From assembly GCA_013152415.1 (NCBI GenBank), contig JAADGI010000030.1, forward strand, positions 1 through 64,000: a DNA stretch of 64,000 nt. The letters run 5' to 3'. Below the pieces are notes generated by a model. The model made no database searches. It was not told the DNA's origin and saw nothing but the letters and a program-made list of their open reading frames with translations. Positions 30,491 to 39,620 of this stretch are shown piece after piece. How positions within the stretch are numbered: the stretch's first letter is position 1; every line of letters starts with the position of its first letter. A program made the position numbers and the translations under genes. This DNA is from Gammaproteobacteria bacterium. Lineage in GTDB: Bacteria > Pseudomonadota > Gammaproteobacteria > HyVt-429.

Positions 30491-30754
30491 TTAACGAGGA
30501 TTGCGTGGAAGTATATTGACATCAGTACGTGCCTCAACCACCTCATATTCGATACCTTCGGGAGGTAAGGTCTGAGTATACTGCCAGGCACCGTTAGTCT
30601 CTCGCCACTTATAGACATAGAAAATTTTCTTTTTTTCGACCACACCTGCCTGATCCAGAAATTCAATAAATTGCTCACGCAAATCAGGTTTTAACCATAA
30701 CGTGATCGCGATAACAGCAGAAATCCATAGAACAGTGATAAGAAATTTTTTCAT
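30491..30754 (-). CDS. Small DUF4124-like membrane or periplasmic protein
   Basis: From the ATG at 30754 (87 residues): an N-terminal hydrophobic helix FLITVLWISAVIAITLWL, then a DUF4124-like part with KKIFYVYKWRETNGAWQYTQ and an EVVEARTDVNIL tail. The longer frame up to 30877 has no sensible N-terminus. Probably a secreted or membrane-anchored small protein of unknown function, divergent from the VWA operon. Confidence 0.65.
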   Translation of the reverse strand: MKKFLITVLWISAVIAITLWLKPDLREQFIEFLDQAGVVEKKKIFYVYKWRETNGAWQYTQTLPPEGIEYEVVEARTDVNILPRNPR

Positions 30755-30946
30755 AGAGGTTGCATTGACCCACCAATAGGCGCGATTATTGTGCGATACA
30801 GCAATCGCCTCCAAATTATAGCAATAATACAGTTTGATCAAGAATTGCTGAACGCAGTGGCACCACGAGTATCCCAACCATCCATGTTTTAGATCACAGA
30901 CTCGGTATACCCTATTCTGATCTATACTCTAGCGGAAGATCACTGA

Positions 30947-33205
30947 ATGACCACCCCAAAAACTGTTGCATCTATGCCCATCAAACAAAAAACCATCGCC
31001 CTTTTATTGGGCCTTAGCCTGCTGTCGCCTGTTGCCGCCGTAGAACACCCAGATCACCTGCTCATCCTGCTGGATCTGTCTCGATCCATGGCACTGCCAC
31101 TGGACAAGATAACCCGCATCAAAGCGGCGCGTCAGGTCTTTGATGAAGTAATCAAAAAGGTTCCAGATAACGTTGTTACCGGATTGAGGATATTCGCCCA
31201 TGGGGGCAGCAAAGAATCCTCCATAGCCTGCAAAGAAACAAAGCTTGCAGTGGCATTCGGCAAAAACAACAAGGGTCAAATTTCAGATCTGGTCAACAAA
31301 CAAGACCCCGTGGGGACCAAGACGCCCCTGGCTTATGCCCTGGAACAGGCCAAGGCCGACCTGAAGGGCATACCGGGAAATCGCAAGATCATTTTATTGT
31401 CTGACGGCGAGGAAAATTGTGACGGCAATCCAGAAGATATTGCCCAAAGTCTGCGTGACATGAACATCGTTGTCGATACCATCGGCATCGGTGATGCCGG
31501 TGCTGCCAGTCTAGGCGGCATCGCCCTGGCCGGTGGTGGAAAATTTTATTTGGGCAGCAATTTCCAGAGCCTCAAGGAGGCCTTGGCCGCAGCGATGGGG
31601 GGGTCTGGACGTGCATCAGCGGGGGGTGGCACAACAACAACTCCTGATAACGCAGGTTCCGGGGCTGCCGGTTCCAAAACACCGACGATCAAAACAACAC
31701 CTGGGGCCAACGGCAACCTGATCAAAATTATCCCCCTGCCACCAGACAACAAAGACCAGACTATCTATGAAGCACAAGCCCCTGCAGCACCCCCCAAACC
31801 TACCGAGCCGGTGCTGAACCTGGAACTGATTCTTGATGCCTCCGGGTCCATGGCGGCCAAGCTAGGCAAACTAAGCAAGATGCAGACTGCCAAAAAGGCT
31901 TTGGCCGAGACCGTGACGGCCCTCGACAGCGAGTTCATACGACTGGCCTTTCGTGCCTATGGTTTTGATACCACGATCGAAAAAACCAAACAAAAATCCT
32001 GCAAGAATACCGAGCTGTTGGTGGGCTTTAAAAATGGGAAACCAGATGCCATCAAAGCCCAGGCGATGAAACTCAGCGCCTATGGTTACACCCCCATCGC
32101 CCAAAGCCTGCGCCTGGCAGGCCTTGACCTGAAACCCTATAAAGACCAGCGCCCCACTATCGTGCTCATCAGCGACGGTGAAGAAACCTGCGATGGTGAT
32201 CCGGTAGCAGTCATCGAAGAGTTGCGCAAACTGGGCATTGATGTGCGCGTTCATGTCATTGGCTTTGACCTGGACGATAAGGCACGGACTCAACTCCAGG
32301 CAGTGGCCAAGGCCGGGCGCGGCCAATACTTCGACGCCAGCAATTACCGCGGCCTCATCGATAGCCTGAAGAAAGTGGTGGACGACATCTGGGAGCAAAT
32401 CGCCATCGCCGAACCACAGCGCTTTACCCGACCCATAAACGGTGGCGACCAACTCAGCAGCGCAGTCACCCTGGAGCCGGGCCGTTATACCTTGAAAGAC
32501 AACCTGGCCAAGGGCAAAAAGACCTATTTCTTTGTCCCTACGAAAAAGGGCCAGCGGGGTGTCTTGCGCGTCCAATTGCAGGCCCGCGCCTTAGTGAAAG
32601 ACCGTAGCGGCAAAATCAAGGAAGCCAAATACGCCATCGATGGCATGACCATCGACATTTACAGGCCCGACAAGAAAAGGATCAAGGGGCGCAGCGCCCG
32701 TGTCGGCGGCAAACTGGGCAAGACGGCCTTCACCCACTTTATGGATATTAGCGGGCAAGGTTTCTACTTTACCGTAGGCGATAACTACAATGCCGTACAT
32801 CGCGACGCCCTGTTTGAACTTACCATCCAGGAGGCCGGTGATGTCTATAATGGTCAAATAGCTGCAGACCGGCCCCAAGACACCACCTTGTCCATCGCCG
32901 TGGGGGAATCCCTTTATGGCCATTTGGGCCTGGAAGATCGTGCCGACAGTTATCACATCACCCGCCTGCCAAGCGGCGGCGGCATCGAGGTTGAAATTAA
33001 ATTCCCTAATCCCGACTACCGTTTTACTGTGGAACTCTATGATGGGGACAAAAACAGACGCCGCCAGAAATTCACCAAACTTAAGGGCAACGCATCATTG
33101 TCACTAAAAGATCTGCCGGCCAAGGCGGTGATCCGTGTAGTGGATGCCAATCCAGGCCTTTATCATCTATTTTCAAGTTACGCTCTTACTATTACAGCAA
33201 AATGA
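30947..33205 (+). CDS. Secreted protein with two von Willebrand factor A domains
   Basis: A 752-residue protein. A signal peptide ends near VAAVE (about residue 32). VWA domain 1 (about 37-215) has a MIDAS DLSRS (Asp43) and LLSDGEENCDG. A Gly/Thr/Pro-rich linker follows, then VWA domain 2 (about 290-475) with DASGS (Asp297) and LISDGEETCDG. A beta-rich C-terminal part of about 270 residues follows, with repeated PPC-like strands. The twin domains look like an internal duplication. GGAAGA precedes the ATG. The stop overlaps the next start in ATGA, so the two proteins are translationally coupled. Likely a periplasmic or exported metal-dependent adhesion or scaffold protein; the partner is unknown. 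Confidence 0.85.
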   Translation: MTTPKTVASMPIKQKTIALLLGLSLLSPVAAVEHPDHLLILLDLSRSMALPLDKITRIKAARQVFDEVIKKVPDNVVTGLRIFAHGGSKESSIACKETKLAVAFGKNNKGQISDLVNKQDPVGTKTPLAYALEQAKADLKGIPGNRKIILLSDGEENCDGNPEDIAQSLRDMNIVVDTIGIGDAGAASLGGIALAGGGKFYLGSNFQSLKEALAAAMGGSGRASAGGGTTTTPDNAGSGAAGSKTPTIKTTPGANGNLIKIIPLPPDNKDQTIYEAQAPAAPPKPTEPVLNLELILDASGSMAAKLGKLSKMQTAKKALAETVTALDSEFIRLAFRAYGFDTTIEKTKQKSCKNTELLVGFKNGKPDAIKAQAMKLSAYGYTPIAQSLRLAGLDLKPYKDQRPTIVLISDGEETCDGDPVAVIEELRKLGIDVRVHVIGFDLDDKARTQLQAVAKAGRGQYFDASNYRGLIDSLKKVVDDIWEQIAIAEPQRFTRPINGGDQLSSAVTLEPGRYTLKDNLAKGKKTYFFVPTKKGQRGVLRVQLQARALVKDRSGKIKEAKYAIDGMTIDIYRPDKKRIKGRSARVGGKLGKTAFTHFMDISGQGFYFTVGDNYNAVHRDALFELTIQEAGDVYNGQIAADRPQDTTLSIAVGESLYGHLGLEDRADSYHITRLPSGGGIEVEIKFPNPDYRFTVELYDGDKNRRRQKFTKLKGNASLSLKDLPAKAVIRVVDANPGLYHLFSSYALTITAK

Positions 33206-34494
33206 AAAATATAATTGCTCGGGCCTCGCGCCACCTATTTTTGTTAGCCCTGTTCTTTCAGCTTGCCCCCGCTTTGGCAAACGAGACGCAGGTTCGCAAG
33301 ATCGTTCGTGACTATATTGGTATCGCTCAGGATGCCTATACTCCTGGCCCCAGCCCCACGCGGGACGAATGGAAAATGATCGACAAAAAGCGTGCTCACG
33401 CCAAATCTTTTTGGGCGGACCAAAGAAAAAAGGCAAATAAAGATTTTATGTTCTTAAAGGCGCATAAAGATATCCCGTTTTCCCTTACCGATTATGGACA
33501 AACCGGGGACTACGCACAGATCGTGGTGATGTTCACGCCGCCAACAGGCTCAAAGGCGCCATTCTTTCCTACCCGCAAGGGTCGCTATCGACTCATCAAT
33601 AAAAAGGGTCAATGGAAGTTGGCCCGATTTGAACCGGTATATAAAAAGGTCATCTATCCTGTTGCCAATGGGGCCAGTGTGAAGGTGCTGCTGGAGGCCT
33701 ATTTTAAGGCTATGCAACAACTCTACCCACCCGCCGTGGAGCCCAAACAGTCCAAAAAACAATCGTTGTTTGCAATCCGATCCCGTACCGCCGCCTACTG
33801 GAAATTACGCGAAAAAGACATCAAGACGCCCTCTATGCGCAGCATTCTTTTCTTTTACATCAACCGGCCCAAGTCATGGCAGTTCGACAAAATTGATCAG
33901 GCCGGTGATTTTGCCCGCGCCGACCTCAGCATGGACGTGGGCAATCCATCACAGACTCGCGCCAAAAAACAAGGCCTAAAACGGCGCGTGAGATACACCT
34001 TGATCCGCTCCGACGGGAATTGGCACATCACAGATTTTGATGATCTGGACAAAAAAGATTCCGAAAAGGCCAAACGAGAGCAGGTGACGACCCCCACCAC
34101 CACACTCGTTGCCGGAAACACGCCTGCACAAACCCTGGAGACTTATCTGAATCGTATGCGGAAACTTTATGGGCCAAATGCCAAAGATGAGGTCACCCCC
34201 GTTTCTGCTATGAAACAAACCAAAAGTTTATGGCGCTTCTCCAAACCCGCAGATCGAGCCATGGCATCTCGCGCCAACAGCCTGTTTATGCTTTTCCGCC
34301 CCGTTGCCTGGACCACAAAAGATATACAACAACAAGGCGATACCGCTACCGTCACCGTCAACTATTCTTTTAGCCCTACCAACGACATTGCCGCAAGGCT
34401 CAGTGCCCAGGTTGAGACAGTAAAATACCAATTAACCCAAAAAGACCGGCTGTGGTATTTGAGTGGATACCAAACTAAAATGCAAACGCGGTGA
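33202..34494 (+). CDS. Secreted protein with three NTF2/DUF4878-like repeats
   Basis: A 430-residue protein with signal peptide (cleavage near ALANE, residue 27). Three units of about 125 residues each follow the same plan: an opening helix with Lys/Arg and aromatic residues, then a strand with GDYAQIVV, GDFARADL or GDTATVTV, then a strand pair RYRLINKKGQWKLARF, RYTLIRSDGNWHITDF or KYQLTQKDRLWYLSGY. This is the pattern of small NTF2-like domains such as DUF4878. The start overlaps the stop of the VWA gene, so the pair should act together. No family name for the whole protein is known to me. Confidence 0.75.
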   Translation: MKNIIARASRHLFLLALFFQLAPALANETQVRKIVRDYIGIAQDAYTPGPSPTRDEWKMIDKKRAHAKSFWADQRKKANKDFMFLKAHKDIPFSLTDYGQTGDYAQIVVMFTPPTGSKAPFFPTRKGRYRLINKKGQWKLARFEPVYKKVIYPVANGASVKVLLEAYFKAMQQLYPPAVEPKQSKKQSLFAIRSRTAAYWKLREKDIKTPSMRSILFFYINRPKSWQFDKIDQAGDFARADLSMDVGNPSQTRAKKQGLKRRVRYTLIRSDGNWHITDFDDLDKKDSEKAKREQVTTPTTTLVAGNTPAQTLETYLNRMRKLYGPNAKDEVTPVSAMKQTKSLWRFSKPADRAMASRANSLFMLFRPVAWTTKDIQQQGDTATVTVNYSFSPTNDIAARLSAQVETVKYQLTQKDRLWYLSGYQTKMQTR

Positions 34495-34527
34495 ACAGCA
34501 TCGTGGATACTCCTTAACTAATTGATA

Positions 34528-34565
34528 GCGCCTTCTCCCTCCGGGAGAAGGCTGGGATGAGGGGA
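34528..34565. repeat. Interspersed palindromic repeat (CCTTCTCCC...GGGAGAAGG)
   Basis: CCTTCTCCCTCCGGGAGAAGG is followed by CTGGGATGAGGGGA. An inverted copy is at 37390-37426. It lies between convergent genes and has the form of a short hairpin repeat found in many proteobacterial genomes. Confidence 0.7.
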
Positions 34566-34648
34566 TAATAAAACCAGCATATTGGCTTGCTCCCCTCACT
34601 CTTCCAGCTAAAGGTGGCGACTACACAGACACCCTTCATAAATTCGCT

Positions 34649-35578
34649 CTACTCCAGCCTGCGCGGTGGGCGTAGCTGGCGTGCCAATAGTTTAAGTGTG
34701 CTAAAGCTCAGCCAGATAAAGGCGACTGGAAACAGCACCGTCTGTAACAAAAACACCACGATCAGATTGATGGCATGCTCACTGGCGTTGGAGAGTTTTT
34801 CCTTGTAGCGGCTGATTCGGTCGCCCAGGCTGATGGATTGGGTGGTGTTTTCGTAATATTGGGACAAACGATCAATAAAACTTGTCGCCGACGCCCCATC
34901 GGACCGTGGCTCAACCTCGTTAATCGCCTGAATCTCATCCCGCGTATCGTCTAGTACCTGGGATGAGGACTGATATTGTTCGGCAAGAAATATATCAAAG
35001 GTACGCTCGTTCATAATGCTTACCACCGGTAACACAAAACGCAGGAACAAAATCACCAGGGCAGATCGAAAAATCAAAGACCGTATCCGACGGCTGAATT
35101 TCTGAGGCCACCATAGCGCCCACATCACCAGTAAAGCAGCAATAAGCACCATGACATTCATCGCCCACCAGGCACTTATCTGCATCAATATTTTTTGCAC
35201 CCCCAGGGAAGTGGTGGCAATTAACATCACATGGGCAAACTGTTCCACCAGGTCATTGATAGGATCAAAAATCTGCCCCGGCGCAAATACCAGCCCGAGC
35301 CCTGCCGGCTGTAAGGCCACCTCGGTGCCCTGTGCCACCGAAATCAATCCATTGAGCCCACGGGCAATAGCAAAGGTAACAAAAGCACGTTTGAACGCGA
35401 CATCGTTATACCTTTCGCCAAGATCATCGATGCTCCGTGAAAATGTCAACACCAACAGTGCCGCCACTAATATACTGAGCAGAATTTTATAGTGCCGCAG
35501 GTGGCTTATGTTATCGCCGGTGGCCCCCACAGTAGCGGTTAAGGTGGGTATATCTTCAGTGGATTTTGCCAAGGTCAC
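34649..35578 (-). CDS. Uncharacterised multi-span membrane protein
   Basis: A 309-residue inner-membrane protein with about five hydrophobic helices (near 32-46, 118-130, 138-160, 170-190, 270-295) and a soluble helical section of about 70 residues between the last two (FIDRLSQYYENTTQSIS). No catalytic motif is recognised. No neighbour suggests a role. Probably conserved among Gammaproteobacteria, but I cannot name the family. Confidence 0.6.
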   Translation of the reverse strand: MTLAKSTEDIPTLTATVGATGDNISHLRHYKILLSILVAALLVLTFSRSIDDLGERYNDVAFKRAFVTFAIARGLNGLISVAQGTEVALQPAGLGLVFAPGQIFDPINDLVEQFAHVMLIATTSLGVQKILMQISAWWAMNVMVLIAALLVMWALWWPQKFSRRIRSLIFRSALVILFLRFVLPVVSIMNERTFDIFLAEQYQSSSQVLDDTRDEIQAINEVEPRSDGASATSFIDRLSQYYENTTQSISLGDRISRYKEKLSNASEHAINLIVVFLLQTVLFPVAFIWLSFSTLKLLARQLRPPRRLE

Positions 35579-35824
35579 TCCCCGATTTAGTGCCCAGTCT
35601 TGGGTTCCAGAACTAAATGAACAGGCACGTCCCCAAGACCCAATACTAACACCAAATAAGCCCAGGAATAGCCGCCAAATCGGCTACGACAACCTCCTCC
35701 CACCGGCGGCAACTCTCGTGTTTAGTGACATATGTCACAGCACCCAACGGGCCTAACCAATAAACTGATACTAATTGGGTAGCCACAGCTTACCTCAAGT
35801 ATCACTAGAGTATCTTGAATTTTA

Positions 35825-36238
35825 ATGCTCACAGAAATTCCATCCACTATCAACCATAGCGAGAGCAGCCGACGACGCTGGTTCAGTAACGCCAACATGG
35901 ACTTGTTTTTGTGGCAAGGGAAGGCCGATGAGGTCCTTGGTTTTCAGTTTTGTTATGACAAAAACCACCAGGAACGCATGTTCAGTTGGTTTACAGACAC
36001 CGGCTACCAACATTGCCACATTGATGATGGTGAGGCCTCACCAAAACGAAATATGTCACCCATCCTGCTAGCGAATGCAAACCCCTATGATCAGGACCTG
36101 GTTTCTCGCTTTTGCGCCAACGCCGTCAATATCGACCCAAGAATTGCAAGTTGTGTAGCACAACATCTTGATCATTTCTTGGAGCTATCAAAGCAATTGC
36201 AGACGACAAGAGACACCGACCAAAGTCCTTTGCCATAA
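35825..36238 (+). CDS. Hypothetical protein, 137 aa
   Basis: A soluble protein without signal peptide. The sequence RRRWFSNANMDLFLWQ, then FQFCYDKNHQERMFSW and HIDDGEASPKRNMSPILL, resembles a conserved uncharacterised family. The ribosome site is weak. It is convergent with the lipid-kinase gene, with a hairpin element between. No function can be assigned. Confidence 0.6.
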   Translation: MLTEIPSTINHSESSRRRWFSNANMDLFLWQGKADEVLGFQFCYDKNHQERMFSWFTDTGYQHCHIDDGEASPKRNMSPILLANANPYDQDLVSRFCANAVNIDPRIASCVAQHLDHFLELSKQLQTTRDTDQSPLP

Positions 36239-36371
36239 CCTGACATATAGTAAATCACATGCTTATCCGACAGTTGCATAAACCTTACCGAACCCTTCTG
36301 CTTCCACTGGGGTAACAACTCAGTTTTAAATTGAGAAATGAGCTTCCTCCAGTTACTAAGGAAAACGAAAG

Positions 36372-36473
36372 TTAGCCGACATCCTTTATCAGCGGGTATT
36401 GGCAGCATAGACGCTGCCATCAAGCGTACAGGGACGTATTCACCGCGTCCCGCTGATGAAGGATGTCGGCTAA
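36372..36473. mobile_element. MITE-like element with 25-bp terminal inverted repeats
   Basis: A 102-bp element with ends TTAGCCGACATCC and GGATGTCGGCTAA; the 25-bp arms match at 24 of 25 positions. The interior has a smaller hairpin, GGCAGC and GCTGCC. It fills the gap between convergent genes (35825-36238 and the lipid kinase). It carries no gene and would form a long stem in RNA from either side. Confidence 0.85.
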
Positions 36474-36485
36474 TCAATGAACTCA

Positions 36486-37373
36486 TTAGTAAATCGGCAT
36501 CACCAGCTCAATTGCACCCGGAATACTCTCAATCTCAACAGGCAGTTGGGTCAATACATCACCGTCCCCTTGTACCGGCTCACCCACCGCCCCCGTAATA
36601 GTGACCCTTGATCCGGTCACGATACGAAAATCTGCAAGTGATGCGATGCGATCGCTAAATAGCGCTGCACTATAACGCACGAGGTTCCAACGTCCCGATC
36701 GTTCAAACAGACAAACATGCAACAGTGGGTCCGTGATCCTGGCGGCGGCATCCAGGATATATCGACCGGCATAATAACGGCCATTGGCCACAACCACCGA
36801 GGCGGCGTGGTAATCGACCCCGTCCACGGTGACATTCAAGAGGTGATCATCACCCTGGATCAATTGCCTGATAGCCTCCACCCCGTAGGCACCTTTTCCC
36901 AGCCACCGTTTTAGACCGAGATGGACCCCAGCAACAACCCGTGCATCGTACCCGACCCCTACCATGGCAATGAACACCCGTCCGTCGATACGGCCCAGGC
37001 TGATTTTCTGAATGGCCCCCCACAAAATTGTCTCAGCAATCTGTTGTGGCGCCACACCCAATCCAATCTCGGCGGCAATCACATTGGCGGTACCCATGGG
37101 CAACAAGGCCAAGGGGATGTCGCGCCCCAGCAAGCCATTGGCCACCTCATTGATGGTGCCATCACCACCGGCGGCCACGATCACATCCACATCTTTCGCA
37201 TCACGGGCAAAAGATTCGGCGTCACCGGGCCGACCCGTCGGCTGTAACATCACCTCACTACCCGACCCTTGCAACAACGCAATCACGGCCTGCAGGCGCT
37301 GATGCCGCCGACCGCCAGCAGTAGGGTTAAAGATGACACTGATACGTTTAGGTTTTTGTATTGAGATGCCCAT
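36486..37373 (-). CDS. Diacylglycerol kinase catalytic-domain lipid kinase
   Basis: A 295-residue protein of the YegS/BmrU/DgkB group. It has FNPTAGGRR near the start and GGDGTINEVANGL near 70-82, the nucleotide-binding signature, followed by ALLPMGTANVIA. It phosphorylates diacylglycerol or a related lipid at the membrane. Substrate choice cannot be told from the sequence. Single gene. Confidence 0.88.
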   Translation of the reverse strand: MGISIQKPKRISVIFNPTAGGRRHQRLQAVIALLQGSGSEVMLQPTGRPGDAESFARDAKDVDVIVAAGGDGTINEVANGLLGRDIPLALLPMGTANVIAAEIGLGVAPQQIAETILWGAIQKISLGRIDGRVFIAMVGVGYDARVVAGVHLGLKRWLGKGAYGVEAIRQLIQGDDHLLNVTVDGVDYHAASVVVANGRYYAGRYILDAAARITDPLLHVCLFERSGRWNLVRYSAALFSDRIASLADFRIVTGSRVTITGAVGEPVQGDGDVLTQLPVEIESIPGAIELVMPIY

Positions 37374-37389
37374 AACAAAATATTTTTCT

Positions 37390-37426
37390 GTCCCCTCATC
37401 CTAGCCTTCTCCCTGGGGGAGAAGGA
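37390..37426. repeat. Interspersed palindromic repeat, second copy
   Basis: TCCCCTCATCCTAGCCTTCTC followed by GGGAGAAGG: the same family as 34528-34565, in the opposite orientation. It lies in the divergent gap between the lipid kinase and the aldolase/SDR gene. Confidence 0.7.
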
Positions 37427-37531
37427 AGCACCTATTGGCGGTAGCCAGCTGCCTCCCTAACGGAAGTAGCACCAAAATGATACAAGATCGAATATACTCG
37501 TTCTTTCCAGCACCAGAGCATACCCAACTTT

Positions 37532-39505
37532 ATGAAAAGTCTTTGGAACGATAGTGATGCCGCTCAGTATCAAGGCGACCTGGACCTGCGGGTCTACACC
37601 TCGCGCCTGCTAGGACAAGACCCCAGCCTGGTATTGCACGGTGGCGGCAATACCTCTGTCAAGATCACCGAAACCAACCTTGTTGGTGACGAGGAGGAAA
37701 TACTCTACGTCAAGGGTAGCGGCTGGGACCTGGAGACCATCGAGGCCGCCGGTTTCGCGCCGGTGCGCATGGCCCATTTGCTCAAGCTGGCCAAGCTTCA
37801 GAGCCTGTCCGACCCGCAGATGGTGAATGAACTCAAGACCCAGATGACCAACGCCGCTGCACCGTCGCCCTCGGTAGAAACCATCCTCCATGCCACCCTG
37901 CCCTACAAGTATGTGGATCATACCCATGCGGATGCCATTGTCTCTATCACCAATACTGCCGAAGGTGAACAACGGATTCGTAGCCTCTATGGCGACACCG
38001 TGGTCATCATCCCCTATGTGATGCCAGGCTTTGATCTGGCGCGACTCTGCGCCCAGCGTTTTGCCGCCGAGGCCCATGACAACACACTGGGCATGGTGCT
38101 GATGAACCACGGCATTTTTTCCTTTGCCGATAGCGCCCAATTGGCCTACCAGCGCATGATCGACCTGGTGACCCTGGCCGAGGACTATCTTGCCAGCAAG
38201 GGCGCCTGGGAAGTACCGCCAGCTACAGCCCAACCAAGCAAGGCGTCTATACGGGGTTCGATGGCAGCACTACGCCAGGACATCTCTCGGGTAGCAGGTT
38301 TCCCAATGATTCTCGCCCACCAAAATAACAACAAGGGCCTCGCCTTTGCGCAGCACCCGGAGGTGAGCAGCCTGTCTCAACAAGGGCCGGCGACACCGGA
38401 CCATGTGATCCGCACCAAATCCACGCCCATGCTGGATCGCGATACCGATGGATTTGCGCGTCACTATAAAGAGTACTTTGACACCCACGCCCCCCATGCC
38501 AAACAACCCAAGACCATGCTCGACCCAGCGCCGCGGGTTGTCCTCGACCCTGAACTGGGACTGTGCACCGTCGGCCGTAGCGCCAAGGATGCAGGCATTA
38601 GCGCCGACATCTATGACCACACCATTGACGTGATTTTACGGGCCACTGCCCTGGGAGGATTTAAAGCCCTGCCCGCAAAGGACCTCTTCGACATGGAGTA
38701 CTGGGACCTGGAACAGGCCAAGCTAAACAAGTCCGGTGCACCACCGGTCTTTGCCGGTGAGGTCGCGCTGATTACCGGCGCTGCCTCCGGTATCGGCAAG
38801 GCCTGTGTGGAGGCCATGCTCAAGCGCGGTGCCGCCGTCATCGCCCTGGACATCAACGCGGATATCACCACGCTGCACCCAAGAAAAGATTATTGCGGCA
38901 TACCGTGTGACATTTCAGACAAGGAACAACTCAACAGTGCATTGGAAACCGGAATCAAGGCCTTTGGTGGCCTCGATATGTTGGTCCTCAATGCCGGTGT
39001 GTTCCCTGGGGGTAAACGCATCGCCTGCCTTGAAGACGATGAATGGCATCAGGTCCTCAAAGTGAATCTCGATGCCAATCTGGCCTTGATGCGCCAGTGC
39101 CATCCGCTGCTCAAGCTCGCACCTCGAAACGGCCGTGTGCTCATCATGGGTTCCAAGAATGTCCTCGCCCCCGGACCTGGGGCCGCAGCCTATTCGGCCT
39201 CCAAGGCCGCCCTGATCCAACTCATGCGTATCGCCGCCCTGGAGTGGGCCGATGACGGCATCCGCATCAATGCCTTGCACCCTGATGCGGTATTCGACAC
39301 CGCCATCTGGACCGATGAAGTGCTCGCCGCAAGGGCCGCTCACTATGGTATGAGCGTGGATGACTACAAGCGCAAAAACCTGCTCAAGACCGAGATCCGC
39401 AGCCAGGATGTCGCGGAACTGGCCGCCGAGATGTGTGGGCCACTATTTGCCAAGACCACCGCCGCCCAAGTGCCCATTGATGGCGGCAATGAGCGGGTGA
39501 TCTGA
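37532..39505 (+). CDS. Bifunctional class II aldolase / short-chain dehydrogenase (RhaD-AdhA type)
   Basis: A 657-residue fusion. The N-terminal class II aldolase/adducin domain (about 1-230) has HGGGNTSVK and the metal His motif HTHAD; the C-terminal SDR domain (about 408-657) has the cofactor motif TGAASGIG and the catalytic YSASK. In related fusions, rhamnulose-1-phosphate aldolase is joined to lactaldehyde dehydrogenase. Here the sugar substrate is unknown, since no rhamnose or fucose genes are near. A fragment matching its last 135 bases lies at 43941-44058. Confidence 0.9.
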   Translation: MKSLWNDSDAAQYQGDLDLRVYTSRLLGQDPSLVLHGGGNTSVKITETNLVGDEEEILYVKGSGWDLETIEAAGFAPVRMAHLLKLAKLQSLSDPQMVNELKTQMTNAAAPSPSVETILHATLPYKYVDHTHADAIVSITNTAEGEQRIRSLYGDTVVIIPYVMPGFDLARLCAQRFAAEAHDNTLGMVLMNHGIFSFADSAQLAYQRMIDLVTLAEDYLASKGAWEVPPATAQPSKASIRGSMAALRQDISRVAGFPMILAHQNNNKGLAFAQHPEVSSLSQQGPATPDHVIRTKSTPMLDRDTDGFARHYKEYFDTHAPHAKQPKTMLDPAPRVVLDPELGLCTVGRSAKDAGISADIYDHTIDVILRATALGGFKALPAKDLFDMEYWDLEQAKLNKSGAPPVFAGEVALITGAASGIGKACVEAMLKRGAAVIALDINADITTLHPRKDYCGIPCDISDKEQLNSALETGIKAFGGLDMLVLNAGVFPGGKRIACLEDDEWHQVLKVNLDANLALMRQCHPLLKLAPRNGRVLIMGSKNVLAPGPGAAAYSASKAALIQLMRIAALEWADDGIRINALHPDAVFDTAIWTDEVLAARAAHYGMSVDDYKRKNLLKTEIRSQDVAELAAEMCGPLFAKTTAAQVPIDGGNERVI

Positions 39506-39620
39506 AAATGGACCGGAGGTCCGTCGAACTTGGCCCTTCCTGAGGGGCCTAGGCATTGATGCCTACAGTGGTCTGCTTATGCGCTTCGTTGTGTACATTG
39601 AAAGTGACGGGTAGCGCCCA

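Noticed and set aside
37610-38233. 207-codon minus-strand frame opposite the aldolase/SDR gene
   Set aside because: Shadow frame; the plus-strand protein has all class II aldolase and SDR motifs.
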